Shown here: piece after piece, positions 44,512-53,720 of the stretch
How positions within the stretch are numbered: position 1 is the first letter of the stretch
Layout: each line of letters starts with the position of its first letter
From: Phlebopus portentosus
Lineage: Eukaryota; Basidiomycota; Agaricomycetes; Boletales; Boletinellaceae
Direction of reading: 5' to 3'
Length of the DNA: 64,000 nt
Assembly (NCBI GenBank): GCA_037892935.1
Contig: JAYXKI010000001.1
Coordinates: 1,116,001-1,180,000, forward strand
Made by a program: the position numbers and the translations under genes
Notes under the pieces: generated by a model
The model's input: the letters and a program-made list of their open reading frames with translations, nothing else
What the model was told of the DNA's origin: nothing
The model's database searches: none

Positions 44512-45530
44512 AAATCCTCCTCGGAATCCTCCTCGAGGGAATACGAAGCCCGTTCCTTACGCCTTGGTAACTTCGTTCTCTTGTCCAGTAGTTCTTCCAT
44601 TTCAGAATCGCTGCTAATCCCAACTTCCCGGCGTTTTAGGAAGCGGCCAGTCTTGCCAGATCGTCTCTTCTGCACCCGTCTCTTGTAGTTGGTTCGGTGT
44701 CCACGGCTTCCCTGTGTGTCTCGCCCTACGTTGTTGCAGTCCCGTGCGAAGTGACCTGTTTTGCCACATGCCCAGCATATCCCGGCATCTCCTCGGGACC
44801 CCCTAGTAAAGCGCCTAGACATGTCAATGTCCATAGGCTCACCCAGAAACTCAGCTGGACGGCGAGCTTCTGGGGGCACTGGCGTGTACGATACCGCCTG
44901 CCCATCTTTAAACATAGGGGTGTACTTCCTATTACTGCCTATCACCTTGGCAGCCATCAGACTGGCCTCCAGATTGCTAGCGTTCTCCTTCCATTGGTTC
45001 AGGTCCCAATCTGGGTGGTCTGTATTCGTAAGCAGGGCCTTTAGGATCGTCTGATTGAGTCCTCTCTTGTACTCATAAATCAGCGCTTGGTGGTCATAAT
45101 GCTTTGGCAGCCTCATCCTAATGTCGTCGAAGGCCCTGTTATACTGCTTCACCCGCGCCCGTTCCTGATAAATCGTCCTAATATTTCGCTCGGCTTCTTC
45201 TTGAAGTCCAAAAATGCCATTATGGTTGAGCGCTAATTCGTTCCATAGATCGTCCTCGTCGTCCCATCCACCCTTCTTGTCCATAACAAGCTCATTGTTC
45301 GCATTCCGCTTGTAGGTGGAGACTAATTGATTCCTGTTCACGGCCCATTTGCCATTAACCCAAGTCTGAGCTTGACCTCGCAGACATTCCAGAATAATCT
45401 TAACCCTCTTGACTGGGTCGCTCGGATGTTTTTCATTCAACCGGCTGATCATTTGATTCTGGAAGTTCTCAAGCGACTCATAAGGGTTTCCCTTAAACAA
45501 GGGATATTTCATGATGTCTTTGTTTGACAT
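44508..45530 (-). CDS. gag: Chromovirus gag (340 aa)
   Basis: Starts MSNKDIMKYPLFKGNPYESL at an ATG (45528-45530). The capsid region contains VKIILECLRGQAQTWVNGKW and a retrotransposon-gag-like helical core (ERNIRTIYQERARVKQYNRA, LIYEYKRGLNQTILKAL). A single CCHC zinc knuckle, CWACGKTGHFARDC, precedes a basic tail. It forms the virus-like particle and packages the RNA. The stop (TGA, 44508-44510) overlaps pol; the sequence around it is ggattttt-ga, which can place ribosomes in the -1 pol frame. Confidence 0.93.
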   Translation of the reverse strand: MSNKDIMKYPLFKGNPYESLENFQNQMISRLNEKHPSDPVKRVKIILECLRGQAQTWVNGKWAVNRNQLVSTYKRNANNELVMDKKGGWDDEDDLWNELALNHNGIFGLQEEAERNIRTIYQERARVKQYNRAFDDIRMRLPKHYDHQALIYEYKRGLNQTILKALLTNTDHPDWDLNQWKENASNLEASLMAAKVIGSNRKYTPMFKDGQAVSYTPVPPEARRPAEFLGEPMDIDMSRRFTRGSRGDAGICWACGKTGHFARDCNNVGRDTQGSRGHRTNYKRRVQKRRSGKTGRFLKRREVGISSDSEMEELLDKRTKLPRRKERASYSLEEDSEEDF

Positions 45531-45727
45531 ATTGACCTAGACGAATTCAACCAACATTTTTATGAGTATCACCTTCATTCAGCGCATTACAATAATACAT
45601 GGTTTAGTAGCTAAGTTATCCAGCGAGTACCACCTCCGCTTTCCAACTAGCCACCTTACCCTTCCTCCCCGGTCGGTTCTTGGGCGTCTTCCTTCCTCCT
45701 GGCAAGCTCCCAGCTCTAAACCAGGGC

Positions 45728-47635
45728 CTATCTCCTTTCTTCCCGAGCTTCGTATCGTTCTTCGCCGCTTTCGTGTTCCTCGCTTTCCTCTTCTGTCTCC
45801 CAGTCGTCATTAGCATCGAAGTATTCTTGATCCTCGCTGGTTGGCTCTTCTACGTCGTTACCTCGCACCCAAACTACCCTCGCCATGTTCGCTACCCCCT
45901 GCCTCGGTGGTCCCTCTCGTATGTCGAGAGAGTCCGATGGTATAGGGCAGCTGTTAGGACGAATGATAGGACCATAAATATAATCCGAGTCTGGGGAGTA
46001 CTCACTGACCGCCTGGAGCCTTGCTTCTCTCTCCTCAAGCTCAAGAGCACTTGGAGTAGGCGATCCTGGCGGCGAGTCCTGGTGCGGGTACTGGAGGTGG
46101 TTTCTTTCGACGTAGTGGCCGTTCCATCCCAGCCGTTGGATTGCTCCCTCGACGAGCTCTCCTTGCTCGTTCCACATGAGCTCCCGGATTCCCGTGCCAT
46201 ACCCCGTCTCTTGGGTGTTGTCCGCCTCCCATGCTTCCCCCGCATCGGGAGGCGGTCCCCATCCGTCGTTGGATGGCCAGGGCTGTGACGACTCAGGAAT
46301 TACCTCCCTCAGCAGTTCTTCTGCTTGCTGGTCCAGGCTTCCGGGTTGCATGTCTGTGGAGACGTAGTCCGGGAGATCTTCTTCAACTTCGATGCTTCCT
46401 TCGACTTCTTGTTCCTCTTGGGCGAGCGCAGCAGGCGCTACCAGCCCTCCTTCCTCAACTACCTCAGCGACGTAGCTTCTTCCAACTTCCACTGCTTGTT
46501 GTCGCAACTGCGACGACGGTTGTCCTGTTCGAGTGTCCGTTCCTCCTGGTTCCCTGCTCTGGCGAATGATCTCGACCATCTGATCCACAAAGCGTTGACT
46601 TGCTGGGATCAGGCTGGGCATCTGGTCGTCGTCGGAGTCTGAGCTCACGCTTGCGAAGCGGTTAGCCAGACTTAGGCCTCTACCTTGTAGCGGGGAGTCA
46701 GGGCTCAACCTTGCCCCTCCTCGCCTAGCTCGCTGTGTCAGGTAGGATTGACGAAGCCTAATCGTTTGTTGGATCCGACGAATGCCTTCCGTGATCGAGT
46801 ACTGGGCCGCGAGTTCTTCCTCGGCATTGCTGATCCGGGCTCGAATAGCCTCGACCTGTTCGACCAGGTAGCTAGCCTGCGTGTGTAACTGCAGGAAGTC
46901 CGTACCAGTCAGCCGAATAATCTCTTGCTGGGAGTCGACCACTTGTTGAGCAAGGGCTGATTGACTGCCCTGAATGGCCATTGTCACTGCTCCCAGAATA
47001 CGAGCCTGAAGAATACCGAATGCGTAGTTGATCCGTACGTCCCGCTGTTCGCCTTCTCGCCTAAGGTTAGTGATGACTGCCTCGGCGATCGCATCCCCGA
47101 CGTGTCCCTGAATGTGCGCCAGAAACTCCCCTAGTGTCTGTCCTTCGATGGTAAGGTTCTCAGAGTATTGAGAGCCCATGTCGTAGAGTCGAGCGACAGT
47201 AGCTGTGAGAGTTCTGAGGGACCGATCAACGCTAGTAAGTCGATTGTCGAGGTCGACGACGGCGTGTCGCAGGGCGGAGACAACTTGGTTGGGTTGCCCG
47301 TCAGTACTGACCATTCGGTCCAGGCGTCCGTGTAGACTGTTGAGTCGTTCGCTGATGCGTGCCAGAGCGGATTCCATACGTTCTCCAGGTCCGGGTTGAG
47401 GAACTGCCAGTCGTTGAGTCTGGAGTAGAAATCTCCGACCGGCACGACGGAATGGGGAACCTCCTTCATAGTCTTGCCGTTCCATCCACGTCCATAGCGT
47501 TCCAAAGCCTCGAAGAAGGCTGATTCGACCTCGGAGTTGTTGAGTAATGACGAATACCAGGGAAGAAAGCCAGACGACGCAGAGTGTAAGCCAGAGACTA
47601 GACCAACCAACTTGCCACAGTTCCATCGGTGACAT
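45728..47635 (-). CDS. Extra ORF upstream of gag: 635 aa with one membrane segment and coiled coil
   Basis: Starts MSPMELWQVGWSSLWLTLCV at an ATG. A hydrophobic segment at about residues 8-33 (LTLCVVWLSSLVFVI) suggests a membrane anchor. Residues ~85-300 are heptad-like (ESALARISERLNSLHGRLDR, VVDLDNRLTSVDRSLRTLTA, ASYLVEQVEAIRARISNAEE). The C-terminal half is acidic, proline/glutamate-rich and probably disordered (EDLPDYVST, DDWETEEESEEHESGEER). I recognise no family. It lies between the 5' LTR and gag on the same strand, separated from gag by about 200 bp. Typical Ty3/gypsy elements have nothing here. It could be an accessory or envelope-like protein, but position and topology alone do not show that. 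Confidence 0.65.
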   Translation of the reverse strand: MSPMELWQVGWSSLWLTLCVVWLSSLVFVITQQLRGRISLLRGFGTLWTWMERQDYEGGSPFRRAGRRFLLQTQRLAVPQPGPGERMESALARISERLNSLHGRLDRMVSTDGQPNQVVSALRHAVVDLDNRLTSVDRSLRTLTATVARLYDMGSQYSENLTIEGQTLGEFLAHIQGHVGDAIAEAVITNLRREGEQRDVRINYAFGILQARILGAVTMAIQGSQSALAQQVVDSQQEIIRLTGTDFLQLHTQASYLVEQVEAIRARISNAEEELAAQYSITEGIRRIQQTIRLRQSYLTQRARRGGARLSPDSPLQGRGLSLANRFASVSSDSDDDQMPSLIPASQRFVDQMVEIIRQSREPGGTDTRTGQPSSQLRQQAVEVGRSYVAEVVEEGGLVAPAALAQEEQEVEGSIEVEEDLPDYVSTDMQPGSLDQQAEELLREVIPESSQPWPSNDGWGPPPDAGEAWEADNTQETGYGTGIRELMWNEQGELVEGAIQRLGWNGHYVERNHLQYPHQDSPPGSPTPSALELEEREARLQAVSEYSPDSDYIYGPIIRPNSCPIPSDSLDIREGPPRQGVANMARVVWVRGNDVEEPTSEDQEYFDANDDWETEEESEEHESGEERYEAREERR

Positions 47636-48063
47636 AGTTGTTTCGCAGTAGTGTAGTTGCCTTGATAGACTTGTAAAAGGACTTGATGGAGGAAATGAGA
47701 ATGTTCGAGTAGGGTGTATTCGAACGCTTTATATTCCTGACACAGAGTGAGTAGTTCTTCTTCAACTGGCGTCGGACCTCTAAGTGCCTCCCAATTGAAA
47801 CTGTGTCCGTTCAATAGGTTGTCCGCGTGTACAAGCAAGAACTTCCTCCCAACTCTTTCGTGTCTTTCAGCGGTGATTCGAAGCTCCAGGGCGGATAGTA
47901 TAACCGACCGGTAGGGTTCTAGGATAGGGGTGTTTGAGTGCTTCTTACCTCGATAGAAGTTTATCGTGCGAAACGCCGAATTAACTTCTTCTTCGAATGT
48001 ATGGAGCGCTCTAACAAAACTCCGATGGAGTGTGTAAGCCTGCTTTAGCCGTCGACGATACGC
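47131..48063 (-). CDS. ATG-less overlapping ORF next to the 5' LTR (about 310 codons)
   Basis: The frame is open from just after a TAA at 48064-48066 to the stop at 47131-47133, with no ATG in the first ~198 codons. The amino-acid pattern looks genuine before the overlap (RRRLKQAYTLHRSFVRALHT, FEEEVNSAFRTINFYR, YRSVILSALELRITAERHER, EALRGPTPVEEELLTLCQEY). It overlaps the first ~168 codons of the 635 aa ORF in another frame. It may be a downstream exon spliced from the leader/LTR, or be joined to the 635 aa ORF by frameshift at the point where that ORF starts. Product not recognised. Confidence 0.45.
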   Translation of the reverse strand, partial: AYRRRLKQAYTLHRSFVRALHTFEEEVNSAFRTINFYRGKKHSNTPILEPYRSVILSALELRITAERHERVGRKFLLVHADNLLNGHSFNWEALRGPTPVEEELLTLCQEYKAFEYTLLEHSHFLHQVLLQVYQGNYTTAKQLCHRWNCGKLVGLVSGLHSASSGFLPWYSSLLNNSEVESAFFEALERYGRGWNGKTMKEVPHSVVPVGDFYSRLNDWQFLNPDLENVWNPLWHASANDSTVYTDAWTEWSVLTGNPTKLSPPCDTPSSTSTIDLLALIGPSELSQLLSLDSTTWALNTLRTLPSKDRH

Positions 48064-48200
48064 TTATCGGTGATCAGCTAACTGAATTAACAGGCACAGG
48101 AGAAACCCTCCCAGGGCAGAGCAATGCTTACTGGTCGATAGTGGGTATTGCACTATGAAACAGCAAGATTGATTATCCCAGGATTGGAGCAAAATTATAA

Positions 48201-49805
48201 TGTTAGGACCAGCGTTTTCGGACGAGGTGGTCAGTCCGAGCGTACCGGAACAAGTCCCTGCTTCCTCCTTCTGACAATATATGATTGGAGAGTAGAGTAG
48301 CGAAGGTTAGATGTACTACTAAGAAGCGAGCTATAGGCTCAAGCTTGACCCAGCAGTAGAGCAGAGGTTCAATCAAAGGGGTACAGTTATGATTGAAAGT
48401 ACAAAATAATTTTGCTGAGGGACAACACCCCGCTCAGCTGGCGCCTTAAATAAAGTTTCTACTGAATACTACCGACTACCAAATACTACCGACCATGCCT
48501 CGCCATTGGTCAGGACAATGTGTTTCAGCTGGTGTCACTACTACTTTCTTCAGTCTGTAGTACCACTGACAACTCTGGTGGTGCTACCGAAACTCCTGGT
48601 TGCACCACCAACTACTTCCTTCCCTATTAGGCAGGCCCTAATTTCCTTCCGTTCCGAAGAAGCTTTCCCCAGGCTTCTATCGATCTCCGTTCCTATCACA
48701 TGTTAATCCTTAACGCCAATCCTCCCACGAGAGACTTCTTCCATGTGCCGCGATCTCGCTTCGCCGGCGCTCCGTTACTCCAGCCGAGCTTCTGCCGTTA
48801 GTCTTCCATCATGGGGCTGACCGTTATCTCAGGATTTGGGATCGGCAACCCCTGCCGATCATCGGAGATTAACCTTGGCGGCTGTGTAAATTTAGCAGAC
48901 ACTCTTCTGTGCCTGGCCGCGATATCGATGTCGGTGAATTGTAGTCCGGTTCCCGACGTTAACCTGTATCTTCGTCCCAGGTGATTCGTCGCGCGCCATT
49001 CGTCGACTGTAATAACCCCTTCTTCCGATCGTTCCCATGCTTCTAGCATTCGATCCGTTGCTTCTTCGATAAGACTTTCGACGTCCGATGGCGCACGATA
49101 ATAGATTGGCCAATCGACTTCCACTGCAGTGTTTCGACACAAGGTCTGGTGACGATGCTGATTGATCCAAGCTCTCACGCCAACCTTCAGTGCATAGATA
49201 TCCCTATCGCCGAGCCATACAGATACCTCGTGGTCGTATGCGCTCATTCCGCGGTTCGGTAATGGTTGGTCAAACGTTCGTTCCAAGGGTCCGGGTTTAT
49301 GCCGAATCTTGACATCGGCTCCTTCCCTAGTTACTAAGCGCTCCACAAAGTTCTTGAGGAGCCACTCTGAAAGAACCCAACTCCTTTGGTATGCCAAATA
49401 GCAGTTTGTACAGACCAGGCTTTCATGAACAAAGCGTCTGGTTGCACTATGTCGATATCGTCTCTTCTGCAGGAGTTCCACGTATCTTGCGATGTTCCGT
49501 TCTTCCATGTCCACGTAGCTTCGCTCGGGTGGAGGAGTATGTCCAATATGCATTCCAGCTAGTCCTTGCTGTAAATCGTATGGATCCTCCCTTTCGTCGC
49601 ATTCGTCCTCGTAATATCGTCGATCGGGTTCCTCTTGAATATATTCCACAGCGACCTCCCCAGGTCCTTGCTGTACTAGTGGGCGAGAATCGCCTCCACT
49701 ATTCTGTCCTTGAAGCCTTTCGAAATGCTCTGGATTGGGCTGCATAATTCGGTGTGTAAAGCGTCTGATACCACGCCGCATTGTATATCCACAATTTTCG
49801 TAACA
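48201..49805 (-). repeat. 5' LTR of the chromovirus
   Basis: Same 1,605 bp as the 3' LTR with about a dozen substitutions. On the minus strand it is followed by ttataattttgctccaatcc; I see no canonical tRNA primer-binding site (TGG...) directly at the boundary. Upstream (right) it abuts an antisense LINE ORF1 fragment at 49806. Confidence 0.92.
48798..49781 (-). CDS. ORF inside LTR U3 (327 aa), 5' LTR copy, fused in frame to LINE ORF1
   Basis: Same 327-codon ORF as in the 3' LTR (for example DECDERE instead of DERDERE and GPLERTF instead of GPSERTF). Here the frame stays open across the LTR edge (QNKAED, CYENCGYT, MRRGIRR) into the antisense LINE fragment. The result is a 555-codon chimeric ORF starting at 50465. 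Whether the fusion is expressed is unknown; it most likely arose by chance when the two elements were joined. Confidence 0.55.
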   Translation of the reverse strand: MRRGIRRFTHRIMQPNPEHFERLQGQNSGGDSRPLVQQGPGEVAVEYIQEEPDRRYYEDECDEREDPYDLQQGLAGMHIGHTPPPERSYVDMEERNIARYVELLQKRRYRHSATRRFVHESLVCTNCYLAYQRSWVLSEWLLKNFVERLVTREGADVKIRHKPGPLERTFDQPLPNRGMSAYDHEVSVWLGDRDIYALKVGVRAWINQHRHQTLCRNTAVEVDWPIYYRAPSDVESLIEEATDRMLEAWERSEEGVITVDEWRATNHLGRRYRLTSGTGLQFTDIDIAARHRRVSAKFTQPPRLISDDRQGLPIPNPEITVSPMMED

Positions 49806-50516
49806 GTCTTCGGCTTTGTTCTGATTCTTGTTCCCACGTTGTTTCTTGTTCGCCTTTTGTGGGGAAGACGATCGTTGTTCCATATTTGGTGCGTGTATCG
49901 AGTCAGCGAGTGTTCGTCCACGTGATTCTCCCTGTACTTGTGTTTCCAACGTGGCAATACGCTTGATCATCGTCTGCATGTTCTCATTGACCGATGCCGC
50001 GAGGCTCTCCACAGCTTGTTGGATGCCTGTAGTTTCCGGCTGAACATAGTACGGTTCCGGGATGCGGTACGTTGCGGATGTATGTGCGTCACACCACTGC
50101 GACGAAATGCCACCGTAGACGTTTTGTACGCCTGTTTCGAACTCGTATCTCAGGCGAGCGACGTTGAACATATCGTCTTTCATGTCTGGGTCGGACTTTT
50201 GTTCGATGTTGTCGATCAAACTAAAGATTATTCCCGCAGCGCCTCCCATCGCGCGTGCTTTGGTGTAAAGGTCTTCGAAACCCGCCGGGGTATCAGGAAT
50301 CGTGGGAGACGGTGATTTGTCGCGAGGTGGGGAAACACGACCCATGAGCATGTCAATGCAACGTGTAAGTGCTGTGTTCCACTCGTCGTGAAACGCCTCG
50401 TTAACGGGTTTCGCCTCTTCGGTGGTGTATGGGGCTAGAGTGTCCATTATGTCCATCTGGTCCACCTCTTCAGCCCAGTTCGCGCGTTGGCGCGGTACTG
50501 AGGCAGAACGAGACGT
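49806..50516 (-). mobile_element. LINE ORF1 fragment (copy 4), inverted
   Basis: Minus-strand ORF1 fragment equivalent to about residues 108-345 of the full protein (SRSASVPRQRANWAEEV... to NKNQNKAED). It is more diverged from copies 1-3 than they are from each other (VYGGISSQWCDAHTSATYR instead of TYGFISSQWCDGHTSASYR). It is cut by the LTR on one side and joined to gene-2 C sequence on the other at about 50516. Confidence 0.88.
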
Positions 50517-52443
50517 GGCTTGGGCTGGCAGATTCCGAAGAGGGCTGTTCTTATCTTACTTCGGAGTCGCGTCCTGTCCCAGACATGATGCTTACCACTT
50601 CGTCCTCAGTGCTTCGTTGCAACAAACAACGCGTGCGTACGGGGCGTCGCTGCAGTAGATGTTTCTTTGGCGGGGGAGAGGTAATGCTTCATTGTTCTTG
50701 CATTCTGATATTTCGTTCGAGGAAATGGACGGAGGGATCGCACGGGCGTCGATACTTCGTCTTGTTGTAGCGGAAGCATTTGCAGGAGCTGCTGTGAGCA
50801 AAATGTGGCTGGTCGAGACTTGATATTATCGTCTTCTGGGGGAGAAAGACTCTCGTTCATGTCGGTACCTGGCGAGAAAGTGTCGCTTTCAACCGTATCG
50901 TCGTCGTCGTTGTCCCATATAACTGGAACGCACTTGAGGGGGAAGGGGGGTGGGAGATCGTTGAGATGAAGATGACATGAACAAGTCGCACCCGGGGAAG
51001 AGAGGCGAAATTGATGTCGATAATATTCGGAAGGAGGGGCAGGTCCTGAAGGAAATTTGGCAGACATGGTGCGTTCTCACTTACCGCTTTCATTCAGGAT
51101 AGTAGTAGTGACTGGACAAGCGGCCCCAGGATATGAAGCATCGTTCAGACTTTCTAAGATTCTGATTCTGACTCGAGTAAGAACCAGGACAGGGAGTCCA
51201 GCTTCTCTTCGCTTTTCCCTATAGGACATACCGTTCTTGCTGCATCTTTCTCTTGTTTGTTGGGTCTTTTTCCTCTGGGAACCAAAGCATGGTCCTTTGG
51301 TCTTCTTGCTGTCTTAGGTGAAATATTGATTGCAGGTTGATATCTTGTTGGTTAGGGCTCGGGACCCTTGCAGTCTGCAGGTGAGATCCATTCCTTTCGG
51401 ATGGCATAGGCGCTCAGTCATGTTGCTCTTGATTGCTTCTAGTGCATCACTGCACACTTGCCACCCACCGAAATACTTGCAAGCTTTGTACGGTCCTTTT
51501 CGTCTTGGGGTTTCTAATCTTGAAGCCACTACGACTTGATTGTCTGGCTTTAAGTTTATGCAATCCAACTTGTTTCGGACAGAACATATCTCTTTTGACG
51601 AAATTGCCGAGCTTGGAGAATTACTTTGGTTACATGACATGAAGGAATCTGGTAAGAAACGCTCAGCTCTCGAATAGTACGTGTCCTCATCAACGACGCG
51701 ACATCAACAGACCGGCTGACTCACCTTCTATATTAGGTAATCTCTGAGCGTGCTCTCCTCTGACTGGCAGAGGCGAATCCTACACAAGCAGAATCCGCGT
51801 GGAAATGACAAGAATCCAAGAGAAAGTCCGAAGGCCTGAGAGGAGGAGCGATGACTCGTTAACATCCGATGGTATCGTCAGTTTGTCAGAGATGGAGTCG
51901 GTGGAAATACCCAAAGGTTTGAGCATAACAGTGATGGCGTCGAGAGAAACGTAAGCCATGGACGGTCTGCTAGTGCCAACATTGTCGAGGAGACCATAGC
52001 AGGCGGTTTTCAACGGAAGGAGTCAACACGACTCTCCGAGGATGCCATGGAACAGAGTGTTGCGGTACGGCAACCTTCTCCCAGGGTGTACGTTCACCGA
52101 CCCCGAGCAACGCGCTTCGTCGAAACGCTTGCCTCTGTTGCAGCATGGCGGAGACTCCGGGTAAATTGGGCCTCCATAGGGTGAAAGGAAGGGAGGATTG
52201 AGTGTCGTGGCGTCAGAGATGAGAACTCTCGGTCGAGATGGGAGACGAGGCCTACCAACGTGTCCATTGTCGCCGCTGCTTTTACTGGTTTTGGACGCCT
52301 GTGCTCCTTGTGAGTCCAGAAAGACTGTTGTGGATTTTTCAGTATTTCGTTGCGCGAAGAAAGCTGAGAGGCGGGTGAAGGAAGGACGGAAGCAAATGGG
52401 CAGTTGGAACAAGTCGCGATTTGATTGAATGCTAGAAACAGCA
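50517..52443 (-). other. Gene-2 copy C, inverted and truncated at a LINE junction
   Basis: Inverted copy of the gene-2 first half. Long open pieces on the minus strand are 51640-51314 (MSCNQSNSPSSAISSKEICS, KACKYFGGWQVCSDALEAIK, CHPKGMDLTC) and 51067-50606 (YRHQFRLSSPGATCSCHLHL, CVPVIWDNDDDDTVESD). The second is open for 153 codons. This is the best-preserved version of these two candidate exons. It is cut after gaatctgccagcccaagcca, within about 20 bp of the position where copy B is cut. Function unknown. Confidence 0.4.
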
Positions 52444-52632
52444 ACGCGCTCTCCTCGCTTCGATCCTATTCATTCGCTTGGCCTTATAATGCTCGTCCAA
52501 ACCCCGTCTTGACCTCTCCGTCGCCCTCTTTTTCACCTCTGTTCAGCACACATCCCAGTAGCCCTTATTCGTGTTTCGTTTGCTCATCTTTCTTAACTTT
52601 CTGACTTTTCATTCTGACCCAAAGCATTCTAC
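52444..52632. promoter_or_regulatory. Conserved divergent promoter of module C
   Basis: Holds the same core in inverted orientation (cattcgcttggccttataat ending at 52490), 143 bp from the gene-1 C ATG. Beyond the core it has diverged from copies A and B more than those have from each other. Confidence 0.45.
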
Positions 52633-53283
52633 ATGGTGGACAACGACACCTCTGCACCCGTTCACTTTCATTCTCCGCCCGCAGTCCCAGACCCACCTAA
52701 ACCAGCCCATATGGCTATAATGTTCCACAAGACACAGAGGCGCTTCGCACAGCGTCCAATCAACCATTTTCCTTGGAAAGATTTCCATCTTCGAATGTCG
52801 AGCCAAGGATACGTCGTCGGGTCGGACTGGGTTATGGTGGGCTGAGATGTTTTGTTTGGCCTCATGTGTCCATATTGACAGCGTTTGCAGACGTCGTTCG
52901 ATGACCGCACTGAGGATCAATTTTTGGATTCGAAGCGTCTACAGACGGTAAGCTTTGCCCTCGTTGCGTCCGTCGCGTACGTGTACTTGAATCTGTCCCT
53001 GACCTTGCCAGATTGACGAAGGCACCGAGGTTCGATATTTCTATCCATACGATCCACTCAACTACTCGAGTGGCCTCGATAATCTCAACGTCGTGGATGA
53101 GATTCGCCGTCTGGATCTACATCAGAAGGAGAGCATCACAGAGAGGATGTTCCATAGAGTGAAAGTATGTATTTTTCGCTTGCTATCCTCCCGTCGCTGA
53201 ATGTCCAATCCTCACAGGATTACCTTACTCATATATGCCTCCACACCCGGGGCTTTTGTCGCCATCTGTCCGCTTGCGTCTAG
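52633..53283 (+). CDS. Gene-1 paralogue C: unrecognised 159 aa protein, four exons
   Basis: Exons 52633-52836, 52891-52947, 53012-53164 and 53218-53283, all phase 0 with GT-AG introns of 53-64 bp, encode 68+19+51+21 residues. It starts MVDNDTSAPVHFHSPPAVPD, followed by PAHMAIMFHKTQRRFAQR, FPWKDFHLRMSSQGYVVGSD, FDDRTEDQFLDSKRLQT, IDEGTEVRYFYPYDPL and VDEIRRLDLHQKESITER. Exon 3 is about 70% identical to A with mostly conservative changes. The N-terminus and exon 4 are variable, though exon 4 has the same length. No known domain. It is the cleanest gene model of the family. Its gene-2 partner (minus strand) is truncated. Confidence 0.78.
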
Positions 53284-53720
53284 ATTTGTCCTTCGCCTCG
53301 TCAAAACTGCTTCATGATTGATTAGTATTTCTTGGTATCCTTGTTTCTTTGTACGTATAAAAGGTTCTCTATATCTGGCATATCTGACCTATAGCAAAAA
53401 AAAAACTACTTGTATATACAATCCGTAAAAATAGACGCATCTTTTTCGAGAGCTTGAGCTGAAACAACCACAGTGGATCAACAGCGTTGATGGTACCAGT
53501 CCAACAATATAATGCTTCAAACTGTCATTTTCCCGCCACGTGCAGGAATCAATAAGTTCCGACTCCGTAAGCCCGAGTTGCCGAGATCCCAGAATAGACT
53601 CTTCCTCATTCGCCATAAAAAGTCACGGTTTTCACATTACCGTGGATATATAAACAACGTCCAGCATGAAAGTGCACCAGATGCGTGCAACCCCAGCTAT
53701 CAGAGGGCTCCCATAGGTAA

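Larger units (their letters stand above)
37151..49805 (-). mobile_element. Chromovirus-type Ty3/gypsy LTR retrotransposon (12.65 kb)
   Basis: Direct 1,605 bp LTRs at 37151-38755 and 48201-49805, each starting TGTTA and ending TAACA, flank a minus-strand coding region. In transcription order the element reads 5' LTR, extra ORFs, gag, pol (PR-RT-RH-IN), chromodomain, polypurine tract, 3' LTR. The LTRs differ at roughly a dozen positions by eye (under 1%), so the insertion is young. The five flanking bases (gaatc left, gtctt right) do not match, and LINE fragments in opposite orientation abut the two ends. The element was therefore probably rearranged after insertion. Confidence 0.93.

Noticed and set aside
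48798..50465. A single native 555 aa gene
   Set aside because: The frame crosses the LTR edge; the two halves belong to a LINE ORF1 and to the LTR ORF present alone at 37748-38731.
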